DNA from: Mollicutes bacterium
GTDB taxonomy: Bacteria > Bacillota_I > Bacilli_A > Izemoplasmatales > Izemoplasmataceae
Assembly: GCA_003555335.1 (NCBI GenBank)
Contig: PWHD01000034.1
Span: forward strand, 1 to 5,259
Direction: 5' to 3'
DNA length: 5,259 nucleotides
The translations under genes and the position numbers were made by a program. Of this stretch, positions 1-5,259 are shown one piece after another. Under the pieces are notes generated by a model. That model was given only the letters and a program-made list of their open reading frames with translations, was not told the origin of the DNA and did no database searches. The first letter of the stretch is position 1, and each line of letters starts with the position of its first letter.

Positions 1-1097
1 AACGGCATGAGGTAGCCGCGTTCTTCATCGTGGATGATCTCGAGATCGTATTCGCTAAGTTCGAATGTGACATCATCACCGGGGTGTTCCTCATAGTCAC
101 TGACGCTGAGGCCGCTGCCGAAATCCGTCTGGGTGGACTCGGAGAATGAGCCGAAGAAATTGAACTCATTAACGGTGATACGGTTTTCGTCGAAAGCGAA
201 ATCAAGGATGAATGTCGTATCCTCCTCGACCGGCGTGTCCCCTTCTTCATACTCTTCATCGTCCGCTTCGATTGTGATGGAAATGGTCAAAGAAGGCCCA
301 TCGTGTGTGATCTCAAGCTGTGATTTGTCGATGGCGCCTGTTTGCTCACCGCCATCAAGCAGAGTAAGAAACGACTCGATGTCGACATAGGGAAGTCCGC
401 CTTCCATCGTATAAAAGACATCAAGTGTCGTATCGTCAAGCAAATATTCGGTGGCCAGATTTTCAAATTCAAGCGTTTCATCATAGGATATGGTCGAATA
501 GGGCTTTTGAAGCAAGGCGACTGTAAATATTTTGGACAATTCATTCTCACCATCACTCACGGTCACATTGACATCCACATCGACGCCACCGGTATGATAG
601 GGTGGGCGTGTGACCTCGCCGTTTTCATTGAGATAAGGGCTGTCGATTTCGTAGCTGATATCAAGGTCGTCTACTGAATCGACCAAAACGACATCCTCGT
701 CAAACACATCGTTGAATAGCGCCCGGTTTTCCAAATCCTCAAGCGCCTCATAAAGATGGGCGGTTTCAGGGTCGACACCGACAGTGAACGTGACGGTGCG
801 CTGATATACATCGTTTCCGTCACTCATCGTGATCTCGATGTCAACGGTGCGTTCGCCGTCAGGATATGCGCGGGTGTTGACGGATCCGTCATTATGTATG
901 ATCCGCTGGTCCGTTGAGTGGAACTCCACCTGATAGCCTTCGTAGTATTCAGGAAATTCGAGGTCCTGAACAATCGGTTCGTTGAACATGTCCTCTTGAA
1001 GCATTTTGTCCATGGCTTCCGGCATGCTCGGTGAACTGTCGCACGCGGCAACGATGAAAATCGATAGGAAAAACAATGTGAAAATAATTTTTTTCAT
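1..1097 (-). CDS. Secreted lipoprotein with two Ig-like repeats, 3' end outside window (possible S41-type peptidase)
   Basis: Seen: an uninterrupted minus-strand frame of 365 codons from ATG at 1097-1095 to the left edge, with no stop reached, so the gene is partial. The start is set by GGGAGG at 1110-1105, seven bases upstream. Residues 1-19 form a lipoprotein signal: KK, a hydrophobic stretch, then the lipobox V-A-A-C with the lipidated Cys19, so the protein should be anchored outside the membrane. Residues about 48-107 and 143-196 are two similar beta-rich repeats (NDGSVNTR/ENGEVTRP, then TMSDG/TVSDG, then TFTV/IFTV). This pattern resembles the atrophied bacterial Ig-like family. The mature part is very acidic (for example residues 278-293). 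Inference: residues 235-247 (GLPYVDIESFL) and 347-365 (LSEYDLEII...GYLMP) recall the region ahead of the catalytic domain in some Firmicutes S41 peptidases. That domain would lie outside the window. The lipoprotein call is firm; the peptidase call is tentative. Confidence 0.85.
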   Translation of the reverse strand, partial: MKKIIFTLFFLSIFIVAACDSSPSMPEAMDKMLQEDMFNEPIVQDLEFPEYYEGYQVEFHSTDQRIIHNDGSVNTRAYPDGERTVDIEITMSDGNDVYQRTVTFTVGVDPETAHLYEALEDLENRALFNDVFDEDVVLVDSVDDLDISYEIDSPYLNENGEVTRPPYHTGGVDVDVNVTVSDGENELSKIFTVALLQKPYSTISYDETLEFENLATEYLLDDTTLDVFYTMEGGLPYVDIESFLTLLDGGEQTGAIDKSQLEITHDGPSLTISITIEADDEEYEEGDTPVEEDTTFILDFAFDENRITVNEFNFFGSFSESTQTDFGSGLSVSDYEEHPGDDVTFELSEYDLEIIHDEERGYLMP

Positions 1098-1125
1098 GAT
1101 AAAACCTCCCCTGTTATTTAAAACC

Positions 1126-1154
1126 ATTCTATCAAATAGCTGGGCCGGAGGCAA
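1126..1154 (-). promoter_or_regulatory. Promoter of the lipoprotein gene (extended -10)
   Basis: On the minus strand, TTGCCT (1154-1149, 4 of 6 to TTGACA) stands 17 bases from TAGAAT (1131-1126, 5 of 6 to TATAAT). TG at 1134-1133 gives an extended -10. The predicted transcript starts near 1119 and has a short leader of about 20 bases containing the GGGAGG ribosome binding site. This is a match by eye to the sigma-A consensus. Confidence 0.6.
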
Positions 1155-1164
1155 CAAAACATGC

Positions 1165-1193
1165 TTTCAACCGTAAGACCATTATGATATAAT
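1165..1193 (+). promoter_or_regulatory. Promoter of the flavodoxin-esterase unit (extended -10)
   Basis: A perfect TATAAT at 1188-1193 is preceded by TG at 1185-1186, giving a consensus extended -10 (TGATATAAT). A weak -35, TTTCAA (1165-1170), lies 17 bases upstream. Transcription should start near 1200, about 30 bases ahead of the start codon. The strong extended -10 probably makes up for the poor -35. No clear operator palindrome or riboswitch is visible between the two divergent promoters. Confidence 0.7.
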
Positions 1194-1214
1194 TTTAATA
1201 TATTTAAGCCATAT

Positions 1215-1220
1215 GAGGGA
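1215..1220 (+). promoter_or_regulatory. Ribosome binding site that fixes the flavodoxin start
   Basis: GAGGGA sits nine bases before ATG 1230. An in-frame TTG at 1221 touches this site directly and is too close to be used, so the ATG is the better start. Confidence 0.7.
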
Positions 1221-1229
1221 TTGAAAAGC

Positions 1230-1754
1230 ATGAGCGTCTTATTGATATACGGCACCAAATCGGGTGTCACGAAAGACATCGCACGTTTGCTTGTGAAACA
1301 AATCAACCACACGGTCACGGTGGTTTCTCTTGATGAAATCAAAACGGTTGACCTTGAAACCTTTGACCGCATCATTCTTGGCGCACCGATCTATATGGGC
1401 TATATCCTCAAATCGATGCGCGCTTTTGTGTTGAAACATATTGATGCCTTGCTCAGCAAGGAAATCCATCTGTTCACCGTCGGTGCGGATGAGACCATCG
1501 ATCTGGATAAGTACCTGAGACTCAGCTATCCGGACGCACTGATAGAAAGGGCGGCATCAAAAATGCATCTCGGTGGTGAGATCCGCCTCGATTCGGGAGG
1601 CCCTTTGAAAAAACTCATCGCCCGTCAGGTTATGGATGAGTTCCAAAAGACGAAACAGACCATCGCAAGCATTCACCACAAAAACATTGCCGCCTTTGCG
1701 AAGGCGTTCAACCACACTATGGACAAAGCGGAGGACAATCGCCATGCGTATTGA
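1230..1754 (+). CDS. Flavodoxin-domain protein, HemG-like
   Basis: This 174-residue protein has the compact alpha/beta flavodoxin layout. An N-terminal beta strand runs into a phosphate-binding loop for FMN, Y7-GTKSGVT-14, and helix DIARLL follows. The GAPIYMGYILKSMRAF segment (51-66) matches the family's 'G.SIYMG....M..F' region around the flavin, and LGGE (114-117) is also typical of HemG/flavodoxin_5 relatives. Family members are FMN-dependent oxidoreductases; E. coli HemG oxidises protoporphyrinogen IX using quinones. No other heme gene is present here, so a heme role is not supported and a general flavodoxin or quinone-linked redox role is as likely. The protein has no signal peptide or membrane segment and is probably cytosolic. 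The ATG at 1230 is chosen over TTG 1221 on ribosome binding site spacing. The 3' end overlaps the next gene by 11 bases, so the two are probably co-translated. The flavodoxin fold is well supported; the exact substrate is unknown. Confidence 0.85.
   Translation: MSVLLIYGTKSGVTKDIARLLVKQINHTVTVVSLDEIKTVDLETFDRIILGAPIYMGYILKSMRAFVLKHIDALLSKEIHLFTVGADETIDLDKYLRLSYPDALIERAASKMHLGGEIRLDSGGPLKKLIARQVMDEFQKTKQTIASIHHKNIAAFAKAFNHTMDKAEDNRHAY
1730..1735 (+). promoter_or_regulatory. Ribosome binding site of the hydrolase gene, inside the flavodoxin gene
   Basis: GGAGGA is followed by an eight-base spacer to ATG 1744. It is the strongest ribosome binding site near the start of this frame. It excludes the upstream in-frame codons from 1636 on, which lie deep inside the flavodoxin gene. 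Confidence 0.75.
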
Positions 1755-2511
1755 CAAAAAGACCATGCATGCTCCTGAGCTGGACCGTGACGTCACTTTG
1801 TACGTGCTCCTGCCGAAAAGCTACGACGATTCCGTGGCCCGCTATCCGGTGCTCTACATGCAGGATGGACACAACCTTTTTTATCCGGAGGACTCCTATT
1901 CGGGTGAGACCTGGAAAGTCGAAGAAGCCTTCATGGAAGACTCGACGCTTCCCGAGGTCATTGTTGTGGGCATCGATTCGGCGAAGGACGAGCGACGCCT
2001 GGATGAATACTGTCCGGTTCCCTTTGAAGCGTACCGTGACAATGGAGGCAAGGGTGATGTGTATCTCGATTACCTTCTTGGCACCATCAAGCCGCATATT
2101 GACGACAGTTACCGAAGCGACCCGACCGACACCGCCATCATGGGCTCTTCGATGGGCGGGGTGATCAGCCTTTATGCCGCGATTCGACACCCTTCCATCT
2201 TCAAACGTGCCGCTTCGCTTTCCGGCGCGTTCTATGTGGCGCCCAAGTCGCTTGCTTCGATTGTTGAAGCCGCCGATTTCAGCGCGCTTAAGAAACTCTA
2301 CATGGACACGGGCGATCAGGAGGATGGCGTCGCACCGAAGGAAGAATATCTCCACAGCAACGGTACGATCGCGGCCATTATCAGTGAAAAGGTCTCCCCG
2401 ATACGTTTCCGCTATGAAATCATCCCTGGCGGAACGCATGAGGAATCCGCCTGGGCGCAACGGTTTGCAGGCATAGTACGCTATATATTCAAGGACGACG
2501 AGGAAAGATGA
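1744..2511 (+). CDS. Alpha/beta hydrolase of the esterase D / enterochelin esterase (Fes) type
   Basis: This 255-residue protein fits the putative-esterase family that includes esterase D, Fes and antigen 85. In order it shows: the early beta strands and oxyanion region (VTLYVLLPKSYDD, RYPVLYMQDGHNLF, residues 17-45); a central strand EVIVVGID (71-78); the nucleophile elbow GSSMGG (134-139) with Ser136 in GxSxG; a strand LYMDTGDQED (185-194) whose Asp191 or Asp194 is the likely acid; and GGTHEESAW (229-237) with His232 as the likely base. All catalytic elements are present, so it should be active. The substrate cannot be read from the sequence; family members cleave carboxyl esters, thioesters or siderophore esters. 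There is no signal peptide, so it is probably cytosolic. Its start lies within the last codons of the flavodoxin gene (11-base overlap), and its last codons form half of a terminator stem. It resembles uncharacterised Bacillus YbbA-like proteins; that comparison is from memory. Confidence 0.85.
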   Translation: MRIDKKTMHAPELDRDVTLYVLLPKSYDDSVARYPVLYMQDGHNLFYPEDSYSGETWKVEEAFMEDSTLPEVIVVGIDSAKDERRLDEYCPVPFEAYRDNGGKGDVYLDYLLGTIKPHIDDSYRSDPTDTAIMGSSMGGVISLYAAIRHPSIFKRAASLSGAFYVAPKSLASIVEAADFSALKKLYMDTGDQEDGVAPKEEYLHSNGTIAAIISEKVSPIRFRYEIIPGGTHEESAWAQRFAGIVRYIFKDDEER

Positions 2512-2525
2512 CGTCGTCCTTTTTT
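2491..2525 (+). terminator. Intrinsic terminator after the hydrolase gene
   Basis: AAGGACGACG (2491-2500) pairs with CGTCGTCCTT (2512-2521) as a perfect 10-base-pair stem with an 11-base loop. A T run extends to 2525. The left arm and loop are still coding (the final KDDEER codons and the TGA at 2509-2511). It separates the flavodoxin-hydrolase unit from the nag operon. Confidence 0.9.
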
Positions 2526-2560
2526 GGGAAACGCCCGCCCATATCCATATGTAAAAATAT

Positions 2561-2588
2561 TTGGAAAAACCTTAAAAAATGTTAAAAT
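2561..2588 (+). promoter_or_regulatory. Promoter of the nagB-nagA-ptsI operon
   Basis: TTGGAA (2561-2566, 4 of 6) and TAAAAT (2583-2588, 5 of 6) are 16 bases apart in an A+T-rich stretch. Transcription would start near 2595, giving a leader of about 30 bases. The TTAAAA repeats just upstream make the exact -10 slightly uncertain. Confidence 0.6.
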
Positions 2589-2602
2589 TGGAATATACCA
2601 CA
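2587..2602 (+). promoter_or_regulatory. Candidate NagR/DasR-type operator (dre-like)
   Basis: Seen: TGG-AATATA-CCA at 2589-2600 is a near-perfect inverted repeat centred on the predicted transcription start. Known: GntR/HutC-family regulators of amino-sugar genes (NagR in Bacillus, DasR in Streptomyces) bind sites with the core TGGTCTAGACCA or similar. The core here agrees at 9 of 12 positions, and 11 of 16 with the flanks counted. Inference: a NagR-like repressor sits here and is released by an amino-sugar phosphate. The regulator gene is not in the window. Confidence 0.55.
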
Positions 2603-2626
2603 CTATGTTGAAAGGGTGAATCATCC

Positions 2627-3385
2627 ATGGAAGTCATCATCACAAAAGACCGTTCGGAAGCCTCGCAATATGTGGCGGAGATGTTCATGAACGTCCTTGC
2701 TTTGAAGGACAGACCCGTACTAGGTCTTGCGACCGGTGGCACCCCGAAAGGGGTTTATGGAAGACTGATTGACGCCTACACCAGAGGCGAAATCACCTTC
2801 CACCACGCACTCAGCTTCAATCTTGATGAGTATTTGGGGCTCGGTAAAGATGATGAACAAGGCTACGCACGCTACATGAAGGAAAACCTCTTTCAGTTCG
2901 TCGATTTCAAATCTGAAAACACGCACATCCCAAACGGGAAAGCCCCCGACCCGGAAAAAGAGTGCGCCCGTTATTCGGATTTGATCCATGCACAAGGCGG
3001 CATCGACATCCAGCTGCTCGGTATCGGCGACAACGGACACATCGGATTCAACGAACCGGCAAAAACATTCAAACGCCACACCCATATCGTCGAACTTGAT
3101 GAGAAGACCCGGGAAGCCAACGCCCGTTTCTTCGACAAAAAAGACGATGTGCCTTTTAAAGCCATCACCATGGGCATCGGAGAAATCATGCAAAGCCGCC
3201 GCATCGTACTGCTTGCATTGGGCGAGCACAAAGCGGAAATCATGGAACGGTTCCTCGGGACTGAGGATATTGACCCCGAACTTCCCGCGAGCATTCTACA
3301 CGCTCATCAGCATGTGACGGTCGTCATGGATGAAGCGGCCGCGAAAAACTACAGAAAAGGTGAAAAACATGAGGCTACTGATTGA
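2627..3385 (+). CDS. nagB: Glucosamine-6-phosphate deaminase
   Basis: NagB converts glucosamine-6-phosphate to fructose-6-phosphate plus ammonia, the last committed step of GlcNAc catabolism, in the cytosol. The 252 residues match the family's usual 240-266 and cover the whole fold. Key segments are the phosphate-binding LATGGTP (34-40), FNLDEYLGL (64-72) with Asp67 matching E. coli Asp72, and GIGDNGHIGFNEP (132-144) with His138 and Glu143 matching His143 and Glu148. HTHIVELDEKTREANARFF (151-169) is a further family signature. The position of E. coli Asp141 is Asn136 here, with an Asp just before it; this NGHIGFNEP form is common in Firmicutes enzymes. The start ATG 2627 follows AAAGGGTGA (2611-2619). 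The gene leads an operon behind a dre-like site and overlaps nagA by 17 bases. The identification is firm. Confidence 0.97.
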   Translation: MEVIITKDRSEASQYVAEMFMNVLALKDRPVLGLATGGTPKGVYGRLIDAYTRGEITFHHALSFNLDEYLGLGKDDEQGYARYMKENLFQFVDFKSENTHIPNGKAPDPEKECARYSDLIHAQGGIDIQLLGIGDNGHIGFNEPAKTFKRHTHIVELDEKTREANARFFDKKDDVPFKAITMGIGEIMQSRRIVLLALGEHKAEIMERFLGTEDIDPELPASILHAHQHVTVVMDEAAAKNYRKGEKHEATD

Positions 3386-4547
3386 CAATGTACGCATTAT
3401 CCTTGAAGAAGGCATCATCAAAAATCACGGAGTAATCGTGGACGGGGACACCATTGAGAAAATCTTCTTTGTCGAAGAGGACATGGAATATGAAGTGGAC
3501 CGGCGCATCGACGGGCAGGGCATGTATCTCGCGCCCGGATTCATTGACATCCACACCCACGGAAACAGCGGTTATGACACCATGGACGCTACATCCGAAG
3601 CCATCGGCTCGATGGCGCGCTATTACCTCAAAAACGGAGTGACCACGTTCCTTGCGACCACCGTCACCAATCCGGAAGAAAAACTCGATGCGGCCATCCG
3701 GACCGTGGTCGACTATCAGAAAGACCAGGATCCTTCCAAAGATGAAGCCACGCTTGGCGGCATCTATTTCGAAGGGCCCTATTTCAATGTCAAGAAAAAA
3801 GGCGCCCAGCCGGAAAAAGACATCCGCAAACCGGATATTGAGCGCATGAAGAAGGTTGTGGACCTTTCCAAAGGGTCCATAAAAGCGGTGGCGCTCGCAC
3901 CGGAACTTGACGGTGCGCTCGACCTTGTATCCTATTTGAAGTCTGAAGGCATCGCATCCGCCATCGCCCATACCTACGCGGACTATGAAGCGACGAAAAA
4001 AGGCATCGCCGAAGGCATGAACATCGCGACCCATCTTTACAACGGCATGCGCGGATTCACGCATCGTGAACCCGGTACGGTAGGCGCGATCCTGACCGAT
4101 GAGCGTGTCATGGCCGAACTCATCGTGGACGGCGTGCACTTGCATCCCGCTGCCGTCGACCTTGCCATAAAGGCCAAAGGCACCAAACACCTCGTGCTGA
4201 TCAGTGATTCGATGCGTGCCGCGGGTCTTGAAGACGGCAAGTACGACCTGGGTGGTCAGGAAGTCACGGTCAAAGACGGTGCCGCCCATCTTTCCGACGG
4301 GACGATCGCCGGCAGCACCCTGAACTTGAATAAAGCGGTGAAAAATGTTATAAGAGATAACGACATTCCAATCGAAGAAGCGGTACGGATGGCTTCGACC
4401 AATCCTGCCAAAGCCATCGGAGTGTTCGATACAATCGGTTCGATTTATGAAGGAAAGAAAGCGGACATGGTTCTGTTTGACGACGAGTTCAACCTTCACA
4501 CCGTCATCAAACGCGGACATGTATTCCCTGTGAATAAAGATAATTGA
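3369..4547 (+). CDS. nagA: N-acetylglucosamine-6-phosphate deacetylase
   Basis: NagA hydrolyses GlcNAc-6-phosphate to glucosamine-6-phosphate and acetate, feeding NagB. The 392 residues match the family's usual length of about 380-400. It is a metal-dependent amidohydrolase barrel: GFIDIHTHG (57-65) has metal-site His62 and His64; FEGPYF (134-139) has Glu135; IAHTYA (199-204) has His201; THLYNGM (221-227) has His222; DGVHLHP (254-260) contributes to substrate binding; and ISDSM (278-282) holds the catalytic Asp280. The set agrees with the two-metal site described for Bacillus NagA. The C-terminal NPAKAIG and GSIYEGKKADMVLFD segments are the usual composite beta-domain of amidohydrolases. ATG 3369 is chosen because AAAGGTG lies just upstream (inside nagB) and the protein then begins at the family's usual MRLLIDNVRI. 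An in-frame ATG at 3330 would add 13 unrelated residues. The start overlaps nagB by 17 bases, so translational coupling is likely. Confidence 0.97.
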   Translation: MRLLIDNVRIILEEGIIKNHGVIVDGDTIEKIFFVEEDMEYEVDRRIDGQGMYLAPGFIDIHTHGNSGYDTMDATSEAIGSMARYYLKNGVTTFLATTVTNPEEKLDAAIRTVVDYQKDQDPSKDEATLGGIYFEGPYFNVKKKGAQPEKDIRKPDIERMKKVVDLSKGSIKAVALAPELDGALDLVSYLKSEGIASAIAHTYADYEATKKGIAEGMNIATHLYNGMRGFTHREPGTVGAILTDERVMAELIVDGVHLHPAAVDLAIKAKGTKHLVLISDSMRAAGLEDGKYDLGGQEVTVKDGAAHLSDGTIAGSTLNLNKAVKNVIRDNDIPIEEAVRMASTNPAKAIGVFDTIGSIYEGKKADMVLFDDEFNLHTVIKRGHVFPVNKDN

Positions 4548-4567
4548 GAGAGTTGGGTGATTGAGGC

Positions 4568-5259
4568 ATGAAAAAAGGAAACATCGCATCCGAAGGCATT
4601 GGCATCGGCGAAGCCGTCACCATGACGCATGAAGAAATCGTCGTCGAGGAAAAACAATGCGAAGATACCAAACAATCATTGGAAACATTGGAAGACGCAC
4701 TGGAAAAAAGCACCAAAGACCTAAAAAGGATTCGGGATAACGCTGAAAAGACCATGGGAAACGAACATGCCGAGATTTTCGACGCCCATATCCAGATGGT
4801 GAACGATCCCGAGATGAGCAATCAGGTAAAAGCGATGATCGAAGGGGACAACCTGTGCCCGGACGCCGCTTACGACAAAGTCGCCAAACAGTTCATCGAC
4901 ATCTTTGAAAACATGGAAGACGACTATTTCAAGGAGCGTGCCGCGGACATCAAGGATATCCGTAAACGTGTCCTTACCTACCTGCAAGGGAAAAAACCGA
5001 GTGATCCCTCCCTTATGGACAAATCTTCGATTGTCATCGCTCACGACCTGACGCCTTCGGACACGGCGAGCCTCAATCTCGACCATGTCAAAGGCTTTGT
5101 GACAGAAGTCGGGGGACTGACCTCCCATACCGCCATCATGGCCCGTGCCCTCGGCATTCCGGCCATCGTCGGCGCGGAAGGCGTTTTAAAGAACGTAAGC
5201 GAAGGGGACACCGTCGCCCTCGATGCGATCGACCATGACATCCATATCAATCCGTCCGA
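4568..5259 (+). CDS. ptsI: PTS Enzyme I (PEP-protein phosphotransferase), N-terminal part
   Basis: Enzyme I takes phosphate from PEP and passes it to HPr, the first step of sugar uptake through the PTS. The window holds 230 codons and the gene runs on past the right edge (full-length enzymes are about 570 residues). It begins with the usual GIASxGIGIGEA-type strand (residues 4-16), followed by the helical HPr-binding region (about 30-140, with AEIFDAHIQMVNDPEM and ERAADIKDIRKRVL). The swivelling phosphohistidine domain then carries VGGLTSHTAIMARALGIPAIVG (181-202, active-site His187). The PEP-binding barrel lies outside the window. The spacing from nagA is 20 bases, with no terminator or obvious promoter between, so it is probably read from the nagB promoter. 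The likely ribosome binding site is GGGTGA (4555-4560), with a weaker GAGG very close to the ATG. The placement in the nag operon is notable, since ptsI usually pairs with ptsH. Confidence 0.96.
   Translation, partial: MKKGNIASEGIGIGEAVTMTHEEIVVEEKQCEDTKQSLETLEDALEKSTKDLKRIRDNAEKTMGNEHAEIFDAHIQMVNDPEMSNQVKAMIEGDNLCPDAAYDKVAKQFIDIFENMEDDYFKERAADIKDIRKRVLTYLQGKKPSDPSLMDKSSIVIAHDLTPSDTASLNLDHVKGFVTEVGGLTSHTAIMARALGIPAIVGAEGVLKNVSEGDTVALDAIDHDIHINPS

Noticed and set aside
1195..1207. A TTAA-tatat-TTAA inverted repeat near the flavodoxin transcription start
   Set aside because: It is short and purely A/T in an A+T-rich leader; no regulator family could be matched.
1636..1743. Upstream extension of the hydrolase frame by 36 codons
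   Set aside because: The extension overlaps the flavodoxin gene, is rich in Arg, Thr and Lys without family resemblance, and has no ribosome binding site; GGAGGA at 1730-1735 fits ATG 1744.
1717..2460. A 247-codon minus-strand open frame opposite the hydrolase
   Set aside because: The same codon-alignment effect as over nagA. The plus-strand hydrolase has a full catalytic triad and a good ribosome binding site.
2525..2540. A possible CcpA catabolite site (GGGAAACGCCCGCC)
   Set aside because: It shares only the AA-CG core with the cre consensus and lacks the symmetric right half, so the match is too weak to list.
2540..2551. A short palindrome, CATAT-CC-ATATG, upstream of the nagB -35
   Set aside because: Five-base arms in A+T-rich DNA are expected by chance. 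It matches no known operator and is less convincing than the dre-like site downstream.
2720..3229. A 169-codon minus-strand open frame opposite nagB
   Set aside because: It is aligned with nagB codons and ends at the CTA Leu codon at 2720-2722. It is a shadow of codon bias, not a gene.
3375..4589. A 404-codon open frame on the minus strand covering all of nagA
   Set aside because: It is codon-aligned with nagA, so it stays open simply because nagA avoids TTA, CTA and TCA codons; it ends exactly at the CTA Leu codon at 3375-3377. Its translation shows no recognisable family and nagA is intact.
1..5259. tRNA, rRNA, CRISPR arrays, insertion sequences, riboswitches or phage parts
   Set aside because: None was seen by eye on either strand: no repeated units with spacers, no transposase or integrase motifs, and intergenic gaps are too short for a glmS-type or similar large riboswitch.

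Overview
The window looks like a chromosomal stretch from a low-complexity Gram-positive lineage (Firmicutes, possibly a free-living Acholeplasma/Izemoplasma-like relative). The reasons are AGGAGG-type ribosome binding sites, sigma-A-like promoters, a Gram-positive-style lipoprotein with Ig-like repeats, and Firmicutes-type NagB and NagA. All four complete genes end in TGA and Trp is encoded by TGG, so the standard code is used and UGA is not read as Trp. That rules out Mycoplasma-type recoding. The genus cannot be decided from the sequence. Genes are of intermediate G+C, while the two main intergenic gaps are clearly A+T-rich.

Layout. (1) Positions 1097 down to the left edge, minus strand: the first 365 codons of a secreted lipoprotein with two Ig-like repeats, possibly the front part of an S41-type peptidase that continues outside the window. 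(2) 1098-1229: a divergent promoter region with an extended -10 promoter facing each way. (3) 1230-2511, plus strand: a two-gene unit of a flavodoxin/HemG-like protein and an esterase-D-type alpha/beta hydrolase, overlapping by 11 bases and closed by an intrinsic terminator at 2491-2525. (4) 2526-2626: an A+T-rich promoter region holding a palindrome that resembles the NagR/DasR operator (dre). (5) 2627-5259, plus strand: nagB, nagA and the first 230 codons of ptsI, forming one apparent operon.

How the genes fit together. PTS Enzyme I (ptsI) starts the phosphate relay from PEP that brings in amino sugars as 6-phosphates. NagA removes the acetyl group from GlcNAc-6-phosphate. NagB converts glucosamine-6-phosphate to fructose-6-phosphate and ammonia. 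Having all three in one unit behind a NagR-like operator suggests co-induction of GlcNAc uptake and breakdown. HPr, a GlcNAc-specific EIIBC(A) and the regulator are not in the window. The flavodoxin-esterase pair has its own promoter and terminator and no evident link to amino-sugar metabolism.

Nothing here amounts to a wholly new system. The points most worth a second look are the operator-like site on the nagB promoter, ptsI placed in the nag operon, and the lipoprotein with its unseen C-terminal part.
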